A DNA stretch of 23,477 bases from a virus: IMG/VR virus record IMGVR_UViG_3300047550_002438, positions 1 through 23,477 of that record; one strand, written 5' to 3'. Positions 7,138-14,361 of the stretch are shown here, in pieces. Made by a program: the position numbers and the translations under genes. The notes below the pieces were generated by a model. That model was not told where the DNA came from. It did no database searches and worked only from the letters and a program-made list of their open reading frames with translations. Positions within the stretch are counted from its first letter, which is position 1. Every line of letters starts with the position of its first letter.

Positions 7138-8748
7138 ATGGCAGTACAGATAAGCATAGCAAAAGGCACCTCAAACCCCACTTCTTCCACGGGTCTAACC
7201 CTTGGTGAGCCTGCTTTCAACTACTCCAACAATACTCTTTGGTTGGGCAAGGGGTCTGGCGTTACTCCTGTATGGGTGGGTGCGGGTGTGTGTGGAGCGT
7301 CCGCAGGAATTGACGCAGGACTAACCTATCAGATTCCCACGCTTGGTGCAGTCAAGGACTACTTCTCTGCTGTATCGTCTAGTTTCTTGGGGACTACTGC
7401 CTCGTATGTTTCGTCATTCAACGGGCTGACTGGAGCAGTCACGGGTGCAAGTCTTGGTGCCAATACATTCACAGGACTGCAAACTCTTAACAGCGGACTC
7501 ACGACAGCGTTTGCGTATGTTAGTGGTGGTGCAACCGTTGGCGGAAACCTGTATGTGAGCGGCAATCTTACAGTCAGCGGCGGGGTTACAACCAGTGTTA
7601 GTGAGATTGTGCTGATTGAAGACAATATTATTACACTAAATTCAAATGTCACAGGCACTCCCACAGAAAACGCTGGTGTTGAGATTGAACGGGGCACATC
7701 TGCAAACACCCAAATCTTGTGGAACGAAAGCACCGACAAGTGGACATTCACCAACGACGGTAGCCTGTACTACGATATTCCAACAGACTATGTGGGGTCA
7801 TTCAACGGACGCACAGGTGCGGTTCAAGGCGTGTCTGCTGCTGTGGCTGGAACTGGTATTGCTGTTAGTGGTGCGACTGGATCAGTTACAATCACGAATA
7901 TTGGTGTCCAGTCTTTCAATGGGCTAACTGGTGCGGTCACAGGAGTTACCGTTGGAGGAGTCAACACATTTACTGCTCTGAACACTTTCAACGCAGGCAT
8001 CAGTTCAGCAGGCGGTACATTCTCTGCCTTGACTCGTTTCACCGCAGGCATAACTGCAAGCACTCTGTATGTGAGCGGTGGAGTCACGCTAAACAGCAAT
8101 ACTACAGTTGCGGGAACTCTGTATGTTAGTGATATTCTCTCTGACAGTATCTCTCCCCCGACCACCCTTAATATTAGCAATTCTCCCAATAATGTAACTA
8201 ATATTGGAGATGTTGCGCTTGTTGGAAGTGCCACTTTCATCACTGTAGACGACGATGCTGGTACTATTACTTTAAGTGCTCCATCCGGTGGAATAATTGT
8301 AGATGGAAACTTCAATACTATACAGTGTAGTACAATCATATCTGCTACAGAAGGATTTAATGACAGTTATTCTCACATAGACACTTTCCGAACAACCACC
8401 ACAGCCACAACAGCCAACCAAACCATAGCAACTATACCTAGTGTTGTTGACTGTTCAACAATTCCATTCACGATGTCTAATCCTGCATTTGAGGTCACTA
8501 TTGCTGCTCGTGATACTGTGTTAGAAAAAACAGAAATGCTCAAGATGCTGGTGGTTCAGGATGGAGTGAATACTGTAAATACACAGTACGGACTGATTCG
8601 TACTGGTGCAACTGGCCCTGTTTCGTCTTACAGTACTACATTAAGTGGAACCACTGCTTCTGAGAGAGATTTATTGATTCGTGCAACTCCATTGTCTGCG
8701 AACAGCACGATGTTTACAGTTACAGTTCGCAGTCATTCAAATCTTTGA
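7138..8748 (+). CDS. Large fibre structural protein with SFNG-TGAV repeats
   Basis: A 536-residue Ser/Thr/Gly/Val-rich protein with no transmembrane segments. Three SFNG(L/R)TGAV repeats lie at about residues 92, 221 and 259. Between them are beta-helix-like YVSG...LYVSG strings and the block VSEIVLIEDNIITLNSN followed by an ERGTSANTQILWNESTDKW segment. That block is found in long tail fibre-type proteins of T4-like environmental phages (family knowledge). The C-terminal 150 residues lack repeats and may be the distal domain. The gene has AGGA ahead of its ATG and its own promoter-like box. The specific attachment site on the virion cannot be read from the sequence. Confidence 0.85.
   Translation: MAVQISIAKGTSNPTSSTGLTLGEPAFNYSNNTLWLGKGSGVTPVWVGAGVCGASAGIDAGLTYQIPTLGAVKDYFSAVSSSFLGTTASYVSSFNGLTGAVTGASLGANTFTGLQTLNSGLTTAFAYVSGGATVGGNLYVSGNLTVSGGVTTSVSEIVLIEDNIITLNSNVTGTPTENAGVEIERGTSANTQILWNESTDKWTFTNDGSLYYDIPTDYVGSFNGRTGAVQGVSAAVAGTGIAVSGATGSVTITNIGVQSFNGLTGAVTGVTVGGVNTFTALNTFNAGISSAGGTFSALTRFTAGITASTLYVSGGVTLNSNTTVAGTLYVSDILSDSISPPTTLNISNSPNNVTNIGDVALVGSATFITVDDDAGTITLSAPSGGIIVDGNFNTIQCSTIISATEGFNDSYSHIDTFRTTTTATTANQTIATIPSVVDCSTIPFTMSNPAFEVTIAARDTVLEKTEMLKMLVVQDGVNTVNTQYGLIRTGATGPVSSYSTTLSGTTASERDLLIRATPLSANSTMFTVTVRSHSNL
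7798..7842 (+). repeat. 45-bp module shared with 6694-6738 (copy 2)
   Basis: Second copy of the SFNG.TGAVQGVSAA coding module, differing from copy 1 at three bases. It lies in the middle of the next fibre gene. Confidence 0.85.
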
Positions 8749-8763
8749 TGACTAGGAGATAAA

Positions 8764-9426
8764 ATGGCAGATACCACAGTAACATTTGCAGGTTCAGGAA
8801 ACAGAACTCCCGGATATTTACCAACAGTTAATGTGGTGTCTACGGCAGGAGTAACCACCAACGGAGCAAACAACTACTACAATCCAGAGTTTGTTCGAAC
8901 AGGTTCGGCAAATGGGTTAACAGTAGTCGCAAACAGAGTATATTTCAACTGTATTTACATAAGCAGACCAACAACCATACGAAGACTCAAAGTAACATCT
9001 GCAAATATTTCAGCGTCAGGCCCAACAGGAAGCGTTATTCTTGGGATTTATTCTAATGGATCAGACGGGCTTCCAAACCAATTATTGTATTCTTCTTCAT
9101 CTTTTGCCGTGGGAACTGCGTATACTCAAAATGTGGCAGGAAGTGATGCAGGATTAACAACCTTGTTTCCGGGATTTTATCATTTAGCAGCAGTGTTTAG
9201 TCTTAATGGAGCAACAATGTTTGGTTACAATGGTAGTAGTGTTAATTACGCACATCACGGATCAACAGATCATGGAGCAGGCTATCAAAATGTGGTGCCG
9301 TGGTTACCTAATTCTTCATTCGCACTACCCACTAGCACTAGTGGAATAACCATGTATTTCCATGAGAATGCAATTGCTTCTGGCACAGCACCTTTGCGAA
9401 TAGAATTTGGAGTAACTGGAGCATGA
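8764..9426 (+). CDS. Putative receptor-binding/fibre tip protein (220 aa)
   Basis: The start has an excellent Shine-Dalgarno, AGGAGA, directly before ATAAAATG. The protein is Gly/Ser/Asn/Thr-rich and beta-rich with no transmembrane segment. It contains segments such as TTIRRLKVTSANISASGPTG and SVILGIYSNGSDGLPNQLLY, which resemble jelly-roll or carbohydrate-binding beta sandwiches of phage fibre tips. The assignment is by composition and position after the fibre gene, not by a recognised family. Visible base composition is more AT-rich than the flanking replication genes, as expected for a module exchanged between phages. It overlaps the next gene by ATGA. Confidence 0.7.
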   Translation: MADTTVTFAGSGNRTPGYLPTVNVVSTAGVTTNGANNYYNPEFVRTGSANGLTVVANRVYFNCIYISRPTTIRRLKVTSANISASGPTGSVILGIYSNGSDGLPNQLLYSSSSFAVGTAYTQNVAGSDAGLTTLFPGFYHLAAVFSLNGATMFGYNGSSVNYAHHGSTDHGAGYQNVVPWLPNSSFALPTSTSGITMYFHENAIASGTAPLRIEFGVTGA

Positions 9427-9755
9427 AAATATCTAAAGAAAATGTATGGGACGCACAGACAGGGATTAGTACACTCACAGATGAACGAGTGTTTTCTGAT
9501 TGTGTTCGGTATCAACTTCAAGTTGTACGCGATCATGCCAAAGAACTAATTCTTGCAGTCGCTCCAGAATACAAACAACGAAACGCTGCTCTTGGTTTAC
9601 TAGATCAAACCGAAACCGATGCAATAAAACAAGCCATTCAAGATATTCGTGCAATTTCTAATTCCAAAGAAGCAGAAATTCTAGCGGTGGTATGGGACGG
9701 AACCGAAGCGTCTCGTCCTGCTGCGTGTGATGCTGTTCAAGCAGTCTTTTGGTAA
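9423..9755 (+). CDS. Small protein, possible fibre chaperone (110 aa)
   Basis: Starts at ATG 9423, overlapping the upstream stop by four bases, so it is translationally coupled to the putative tip protein. It is soluble and largely helical. The segment APEYKQRNAALGLL followed by an acidic helix and AISNSKEAEI resembles small proteins coded right after phage fibre genes, some of which act as assembly chaperones. That role is inferred from position and size only. Codon use is AT-rich like the gene before it, suggesting the pair moves together. Confidence 0.7.
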   Translation: MKISKENVWDAQTGISTLTDERVFSDCVRYQLQVVRDHAKELILAVAPEYKQRNAALGLLDQTETDAIKQAIQDIRAISNSKEAEILAVVWDGTEASRPAACDAVQAVFW

Positions 9756-9841
9756 ACTAAAAATTCAAATCAATATTTGATCGCCTGTGAACCGCACGGT
9801 AGGGGCTACATACTCTACCAACCCTAACAATGGAGGCAAGT
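9756..9841 (+). other. Leader of the ribonucleotide reductase gene with weak hairpin
   Basis: An 86-bp gap with no ORF. It holds the short inverted repeat GGTAG...CTACC (12-nt loop) and, at the end, GGAGG (9832-9836), which sets the start of the next gene at 9842. It is too short for a cobalamin riboswitch and shows no T run, so it is neither a clear terminator nor a known regulator. Confidence 0.3.
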
Positions 9842-11764
9842 ATGAGCAAGAGTCTTCCCACTCAGTATCAGTCGTTTATTCACCTTTCAAGATATTCTCG
9901 GTGGCTTGAGAGTGAAGGCAGACGCGAAACTTGGGAAGAAACTGTGGATCGCTACTTCCGTTTCTTTGACGGGCACTGGAGTGATCGCGGCGTAAAGATT
10001 TCAAAAGCAACACGCGAAGAACTGCGTGAAGCCATTCTCAATCTGGAAATCATGCCGTCCATGCGTTCACTAATGACCGCAGGCGAAGCACTACAGCGTG
10101 ACAATACCGCAGGCTACAACTGCTCGTATGTGGCAGTCAACAAGGTGCGAGCGTTTGACGAAATCCTGTATGTGCTTATGTGTGGCACAGGCGTGGGCTT
10201 CTCTGTGGAGCGGCAGTATGTGGAGAAACTGCCCACCATTGCAGAGCAGTTCACCAACTCTGATACGGTAATCGTGGTCAAGGACTCCAAGGAAGGTTGG
10301 GCAAAGGCGTATCGTGAACTAGTGTCCCTGCTTATTGGTGGACAGGTTCCACAATGGGACTTGAGCAAGATTCGTCCCGCTGGTGCTCGCCTCAAGACAT
10401 TTGGTGGACGGGCTAGTGGCCCTCGTCCACTGGAAGAACTGTTCCGTTTCACCGTTGACACCTTCAAGCGAGCAGCAGGACGCAAACTCACTTCAATGGA
10501 GTGCCACGATGTGATCTGCAAGGTAGCCGAAGTGGTCGTGGTGGGCGGTGTGCGTCGTTCTGCTCTTATCTCCCTGTCCAACCTTACCGACGAGCGTATG
10601 CGTGAAGCCAAGACAGGGCAGTGGTGGATTGAAAACCCACAGCGAGCACTGGCTAACAATTCGGTGGCGTACAAGGAGAAGCCCGAGATCGGCACATTCA
10701 TGGAAGAGTGGGTGTCCCTGTACAAAAGCAAGAGTGGTGAGCGTGGCATTTTCAACCGCCAAGCCGCACAGAAGACTGTGGAAAAGTTGGGCGAGCGTCG
10801 TGACCCATCCTACGAGTTCGGCACCAATCCGTGCTCCGAGATTATTCTACGCGACAAGGAGTTCTGCAACTTGAGCGAAGTGATTGTTCGTGCAGACGAC
10901 ACTCGGGACAGTCTGCTACGCAAGGTGCGTCTTGCTGCGGTGCTTGGCACATGGCAGGCTAGTCTGACCCACTTCCCGTATCTGTCTAGTGATTGGAAAA
11001 AGAACTGTGAGGAAGAAGCACTGCTGGGTGTGTCGCTCACGGGCATTTTGGACAATCCCCTGCTACGCAAGCCCAACAAGGCACTAGAAGGGCTGCTCGC
11101 AGAAATGCGTGAAGCAGCGGTGGCTACCAACAAGGAGTGGGCAAAGCGGATCGGCATCAATCCTGCTGCGGCTATTACTTGTGTCAAGCCTAGCGGCACA
11201 GTTTCCCAATTGACGGACTCTGCTAGCGGTATTCACGCTCGTCACAACGAATACTATATCCGCACCGTTCGTGCTGACCGCAAAGACCCCCTGTGCCAGT
11301 TCATGTTGGACAAGGGCTTTCCCGCAGAGCCGTGTGCCATGCGTCCTGACCACACAATGGTGTTCTCGTTCCCCATGAAGGCTGTGGGTTCTGTGACCCG
11401 CAACGACATGACTGCAATTGAGCACCTTGAGTTGTGGCTCGCATATCAGCGGAACTGGTGCGAACACAAGCCCAGCATTACCGTGACTGTGCGTGAGCAC
11501 GAGTGGATGGAAGTGGGTGCGTGGGTGTACGCTCACTTTGACGAGATCAGCGGTATTTCGTTCCTGCCGCACTCCGACCACTCGTACAAGCAGGCTCCGT
11601 ATCAGGACTGCACCAAGGAGCAGTACGAAGCGGCTCTTGCAGCCATGCCAAAGGGCGTGGATTGGAGCGAGTTGACCAATTACGAAAAGGAAGACAAGAC
11701 CGTTGGGGTTCAAACATTCTCGTGCACTGGCGACAAGTGCGAGATTGTTGACCTTACTACATAA
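9842..11764 (+). CDS. nrdJ: Ribonucleotide reductase, class II adenosylcobalamin-type, monomeric
   Basis: Reduces ribonucleotides to deoxyribonucleotides for phage DNA synthesis. The 640-residue protein shows the monomeric class II (Lactobacillus RTPR-like) pattern: GYNCSYV with C94, MCGTGVGFSVERQYV (113-127), NPCSEI (329-334) with active-site N, C331 and E333, FCNLSEV with C342, CVKPSGTVSQLTDSASGIH (447-465), and a C-terminal CTGDKC pair (628, 633) for thioredoxin-type re-reduction. It is shorter than the roughly 740-residue Lactobacillus enzyme. The ATG at 9842 is chosen over 9830 because GGAGG lies 5 nt upstream of it. Use of this enzyme implies cobalamin in the infected cell. Confidence 0.93.
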   Translation: MSKSLPTQYQSFIHLSRYSRWLESEGRRETWEETVDRYFRFFDGHWSDRGVKISKATREELREAILNLEIMPSMRSLMTAGEALQRDNTAGYNCSYVAVNKVRAFDEILYVLMCGTGVGFSVERQYVEKLPTIAEQFTNSDTVIVVKDSKEGWAKAYRELVSLLIGGQVPQWDLSKIRPAGARLKTFGGRASGPRPLEELFRFTVDTFKRAAGRKLTSMECHDVICKVAEVVVVGGVRRSALISLSNLTDERMREAKTGQWWIENPQRALANNSVAYKEKPEIGTFMEEWVSLYKSKSGERGIFNRQAAQKTVEKLGERRDPSYEFGTNPCSEIILRDKEFCNLSEVIVRADDTRDSLLRKVRLAAVLGTWQASLTHFPYLSSDWKKNCEEEALLGVSLTGILDNPLLRKPNKALEGLLAEMREAAVATNKEWAKRIGINPAAAITCVKPSGTVSQLTDSASGIHARHNEYYIRTVRADRKDPLCQFMLDKGFPAEPCAMRPDHTMVFSFPMKAVGSVTRNDMTAIEHLELWLAYQRNWCEHKPSITVTVREHEWMEVGAWVYAHFDEISGISFLPHSDHSYKQAPYQDCTKEQYEAALAAMPKGVDWSELTNYEKEDKTVGVQTFSCTGDKCEIVDLTT

Positions 11765-11807
11765 CTTCGCAGGCTTGTGCCCCGCTTGAGATAGCATCTC
11801 TTGCCCG

Positions 11808-11836
11808 ACAACCCCCGAAAGGGGGTTGTTTCTTTT
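11808..11836 (+). terminator. Strong intrinsic terminator after the reductase gene
   Basis: A perfect 9-bp stem (ACAACCCCC / GGGGGTTGT) with a GAAA tetraloop is followed by TTTCTTTT. It should end plus-strand transcription 44 nt after the reductase stop. A second small hairpin, GAGATagcATCTC, precedes it at 11788-11800. Confidence 0.93.
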
Positions 11837-11895
11837 ACCACAAACCTTCAATAAAATTGAACATTTTTGTTTTGGTGAGTGGGCTAGATATTTGT

Positions 11896-12666
11896 ATGCA
11901 GAGAGCGGGATTCACATCTCTTCTGCTAGCCCTCACACTACTCTTCGGGGCATGTGAAGAGGTATACCCGCCTCAAATATCCCAATCAACACCATCAGGG
12001 GAACCCATCACAACTCTACCGTGGTTCATGGAGGGGTTCTCCCTGATGGACGAATACACCGAAGACCTTGCTGTTGGACGGTTAGTCACCGACAAAGGCG
12101 AGGAAATCGGATCAGCAGTTCTAATCGCTCCGAGCGTGATCCTGACCGCAGGGCACTGTATGCAGGACGGCGATATTGCTGAATTTGTAACAGGGTGCGA
12201 GCGGTATAAGATTGCCGCTTACAAGTTGCACCCGCTGTTCAAGGTGCAGCAACACATTTTTATGGACTTGGCGGTTGCCGTATTGGATCGCCCGTGCTGT
12301 GTGGAACCTGTTCGCTTTCTCAACACCGAAACCAATCGTTACGAACAGGGCGAGCCGCTAACTGTGATTGGTTTTGGTGGAGGCTACAAACGCCACAGTC
12401 ACCCTGAAGTGTTTACCTACTACGGGACGCTGATTGAAGACCCCACCGCGTTCAAGTTCCTGCCGTTGGAAGGCACCGTATACTTTGGTGATTCAGGCGG
12501 AGCAGTACTGGACGGAAAAGGCGTTCTCGTGGGGATTGTGTCTGCGTTGGGCTACAGTAACGGGCACATTTACGAGAACTCTGCAACACGATTAGACTTG
12601 GCATCCGATTGGGTAAAAAACACAACACTAGAACTTTCTGGTGTTCCGCTGGAGGTGGCTCCGTGA
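11896..12666 (+). CDS. Secreted trypsin-like serine protease, probable lipoprotein
   Basis: From ATG 11896 the protein is 256 residues. Residues 1-20 form a lipoprotein-type signal peptide (MQRAG, hydrophobic core, LFGAC with the lipidation Cys at 20). The chymotrypsin-fold catalytic triad is complete: His in VILTAGHCM, Asp in FMDLAVAVLD and Ser in YFGDSGGAV. The product should be exported and membrane-anchored in the periplasm. In-frame TTG 11857 and GTG 11875 are possible but would spoil the signal peptide, and no start has a good Shine-Dalgarno. It follows a strong terminator, so it needs its own promoter; TAAAAT at 11852-11857 is a weak -10 candidate. Proteases of this type are unusual in T4-like genomes, and its target is unknown. 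Confidence 0.88.
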   Translation: MQRAGFTSLLLALTLLFGACEEVYPPQISQSTPSGEPITTLPWFMEGFSLMDEYTEDLAVGRLVTDKGEEIGSAVLIAPSVILTAGHCMQDGDIAEFVTGCERYKIAAYKLHPLFKVQQHIFMDLAVAVLDRPCCVEPVRFLNTETNRYEQGEPLTVIGFGGGYKRHSHPEVFTYYGTLIEDPTAFKFLPLEGTVYFGDSGGAVLDGKGVLVGIVSALGYSNGHIYENSATRLDLASDWVKNTTLELSGVPLEVAP

Positions 12667-12743
12667 ACAGACTACAAAAAGTGCTAGTGTGTGCTTGCAG
12701 TTTTTGCCTTGGGCTACTGCTTGCCCGCCTTATGGGATTTTAA
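12663..12743 (+). CDS. 26-residue single-pass membrane peptide
   Basis: A short frame from GTG 12663 to TAA 12741-12743 overlaps the protease stop as GTGA. It has an excellent Shine-Dalgarno, GGAGG at 12651-12655, 7 nt ahead. The product begins MNRLQKVLVC, has a hydrophobic core with three Cys followed by LGLLLA, and ends RLMGF, a single transmembrane helix with a positive N-terminus. Ribosome site, overlap and a sensible membrane peptide together support translation. It could be a signal-anchor helper of the protease, a micro-holin or a toxin-like peptide; no family is recognised. Confidence 0.6.
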   Translation: MNRLQKVLVCACSFCLGLLLARLMGF

Positions 12744-12964
12744 TTGGTTGCTTCTATAGTATCAGAAGCCTTGATGGCTTCCTGTGAAGCCTTGGCTGCG
12801 TCCAACTGCTTCTGTAGTTCAGCCTTTTCCTTGAGGGCAATCTCAAGTTTGGCTTCAGCCAAAATGACTGCACTTGTAAGCGAGTGGACACGCTTCTCCA
12901 ACAGGGGGATCAGCACGGTTTCATTGTAATTTTCAGTTTTCTGTTCTGGTATTGCTGGAAACAT
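12740..12964 (-). CDS. Small coiled-coil protein (74 aa)
   Basis: Start ATG 12964 is selected by AAGGAGG (12979-12973), 8 nt away. A longer reading to 13003 would run through the promoter box and is rejected. The protein begins MFPAIPEQKTENYNE and then forms one continuous helix of heptad-like pattern, rich in Ala, Lys, Glu and Leu (ILAEAKLEIALKEKAELQKQ). It has no signal peptide or membrane segment. It is an isolated minus-strand gene between two plus-strand genes, ending tail-to-tail with the 26-residue peptide at a shared TTAA. Function unknown; small oligomeric scaffold or regulator are both possible. Confidence 0.8.
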   Translation of the reverse strand: MFPAIPEQKTENYNETVLIPLLEKRVHSLTSAVILAEAKLEIALKEKAELQKQLDAAKASQEAIKASDTIEATN

Positions 12965-12984
12965 AATTTGTTCCTCCTTTCCTG

Positions 12985-12992
12985 TATTTAGG
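12985..12992 (-). promoter_or_regulatory. Late-promoter-like box CCTAAATA (minus)
   Basis: On the minus strand CCTAAATA reads 12992 to 12985. T4 geometry puts the transcript start near 12979, exactly at the AAGGAGG of the coiled-coil gene, giving a 15-nt leader. It is back to back with the plus-strand box at 13001. Confidence 0.5.
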
Positions 12993-13000
12993 CTAGCCGC

Positions 13001-13008
13001 CATAAATA
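13001..13008 (+). promoter_or_regulatory. Late-promoter-like box CATAAATA (plus)
   Basis: CATAAATA lies only 5 bp before the ATG at 13014. With T4 late-promoter spacing the first transcribed base would be the A of that ATG, predicting a leaderless mRNA for the RuvC-like gene. The box is separated by 8 bp from the divergent minus-strand box. Confidence 0.5.
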
Positions 13009-13013
13009 CCTGT

Positions 13014-13589
13014 ATGGTGATAGCAGGAATTGATTATTCGCTTTGTGGCCCCGCCGTGTGTTTATACAACAACGACGATGCCCTGCCGTGGGATCACTCT
13101 CGGTGTTCATTTTACTTCTTGACCGAGAACAAGAAGCAATCAGAAATTCGCACCATGAATATTTACGGTGAGCGGCTCACCGATTGGAACTCCGATCAGG
13201 AACGCTACGAAAGTATTGCAGACTGGGCAATAGACATTGTGATGGGCTGTTCCCATGTGGCACTAGAAGGGTATGCGTATTCGGCAAGTGGACGAGTGTT
13301 TCACATTGCCGAGAACACAGGCATTCTAAAATATAAACTGTACCACTTGGGCGTGCCACTCACGGTGATCCCGCCCACAGAAGTAAAAAAGTTTGCCACA
13401 GGCAAGGGCAACGCAGACAAGACCCAAATGTACGACGCATTCATATGGGAAACCGGCATGCACCTGAAAGCAGTACTTGCACCCAATCGCAAGGAAGTGG
13501 GTAGTCCTGTTTCAGATATTGTGGACTCGTACTACATCTGCAAGCGGATGTTTGAGAACATCCGTGCAGGAGCAGACAAAGACGATTAA
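13014..13589 (+). CDS. RuvC-like Holliday-junction/branched-DNA nuclease
   Basis: The 191-residue protein has the RNase H-fold RuvC layout: GIDYS with D7 on the first strand, VALEGYAYSASG with E85, a KGNADKTQM helix near 131, and SPVSDIVDSYYIC with D168 and D171 spaced as in RuvC (DxxD). The four acidic metal-binding residues are present, so it is probably active in resolving recombination or replication branches, a job done in T4 by an unrelated endonuclease VII. D7 forces the start to be ATG 13014 or GTG 13017; neither has a Shine-Dalgarno. It converges with the lipoprotein gene, overlapping at TTAA. Confidence 0.82.
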   Translation: MVIAGIDYSLCGPAVCLYNNDDALPWDHSRCSFYFLTENKKQSEIRTMNIYGERLTDWNSDQERYESIADWAIDIVMGCSHVALEGYAYSASGRVFHIAENTGILKYKLYHLGVPLTVIPPTEVKKFATGKGNADKTQMYDAFIWETGMHLKAVLAPNRKEVGSPVSDIVDSYYICKRMFENIRAGADKDD

Positions 13590-13891
13590 GCAGAAGGCGG
13601 TGTGTCGCTGGGCTTGACTTCAGCGGGCTTGTCCTCTTCAGCGTCTTCCTTGTCGTCCAAGTGGATAGGCTTGTTGATTAGTTCCTTCCAAGCCCATGCC
13701 AGCACCAAGATCACCACAGGCAGATACCACAGAATCCAGCCCCAGTTCTGACTGATCTGGTCGCCGTTGGTGATCTCGTGCTTGAGTTTCATCATAATGA
13801 CACTATCGGTGGTGTCATCAGGAATAATCATGGGAGCAGTGCTGCACCCAGCGAGAAGTAGTCCTGCAAGTAGTCCGTATGCTTTCTTCAT
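13586..13891 (-). CDS. Lipoprotein with C-terminal-half membrane segment, spanin-like candidate
   Basis: The 101-residue product has a signal peptide MKKAYGLLAGLLLAGC with an ideal lipobox (LAGC, Cys16). A 33-residue polar stretch follows, then a transmembrane helix at about 50-68 (WGWILWYLPVVILVLAWAW) and an acidic, proline-rich tail of about 33 residues. A lipoylated N-terminus plus a later membrane helix is the layout of unimolecular spanins, which fuse inner and outer membranes at lysis. The periplasmic part is much shorter than in T1 gp11, however. AGGGGA lies upstream and the holin candidate is 11 nt away, so a lysis role is plausible but not proven. Confidence 0.75.
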   Translation of the reverse strand: MKKAYGLLAGLLLAGCSTAPMIIPDDTTDSVIMMKLKHEITNGDQISQNWGWILWYLPVVILVLAWAWKELINKPIHLDDKEDAEEDKPAEVKPSDTPPSA

Positions 13892-13902
13892 GGTGTTCCC
13901 CT

Positions 13903-14340
13903 TTACGACTTGTTGGCAGCGGCAGCACTACCGAAGTAGAAGCCCACGATGCTCACGAGGATTTGACGAGTTTCGGACGCGAACAGGAATCCGTTCACTT
14001 CCACGAAATACTTACGGGTAGTTTCAGGGAACAGCCCGAAGAAGCCTTCAGGAGTCTTGGCATCTACTTCCACGAAAGTGGGCAGACCAAAGAACGGCAG
14101 GATGAACGGTGCTAGCAGGGTGGCAAACAGCACAGCCAACACAATGACTTGGCGAATACCCTTGCCCACATCAAGCGGAACACGCTCTGCGGCTTTGTCT
14201 TGGTTCTCTGTGGTCTGCTTGTTGGCAGTGATTAGCCGCTCAAACATTTCCTTCTGGTCTTGACGCTTCTCTGCCATGAAGCGGAACAGGAATCCTGTAG
14301 CCGATCCACCCACCAATGACAATAGTTCTGGACTAAACAT
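13903..14340 (-). CDS. Putative holin, three-membrane-segment type
   Basis: A 145-residue protein. An N-terminal hydrophobic/amphipathic helix is rich in Gly (SLVGGSATGFLFRFMA), followed by a charged helix at 23-60 and a strong transmembrane segment at 64-86 (VIVLAVLFATLLAPFILPFF). A polar loop with aromatic residues follows, then a C-terminal hydrophobic helix ending ILVSIVGFYFGSAAA. The ending and three-segment layout resemble the 3-TM holin family first known from gene transfer agents. AAGGAA precedes the ATG, and a CATAAATA box lies upstream. It would release the endolysin, whose gene is not in this window. Confidence is limited because the family assignment is from pattern only. Confidence 0.65.
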   Translation of the reverse strand: MFSPELLSLVGGSATGFLFRFMAEKRQDQKEMFERLITANKQTTENQDKAAERVPLDVGKGIRQVIVLAVLFATLLAPFILPFFGLPTFVEVDAKTPEGFFGLFPETTRKYFVEVNGFLFASETRQILVSIVGFYFGSAAAANKS

Positions 14341-14361
14341 AAACTCAATTCCTTTCTAAAG

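Noticed and set aside
9756-9841. Cobalamin riboswitch before the B12-dependent reductase
   Set aside because: The gap is only 86 bp and has no B12-box-like conserved core; only a weak 5-bp hairpin is visible.
11857-11895. TTG 11857 or GTG 11875 as the start of the protease gene
   Set aside because: The extra residues precede the basic N-terminus of a clear signal peptide and there is no ribosome site; ATG 11896 gives a standard lipoprotein signal.
12744-12929. Plus-strand open frame opposite the coiled-coil gene
   Set aside because: No ribosome site; the minus-strand frame has a strong site, a promoter box and coiled-coil composition.
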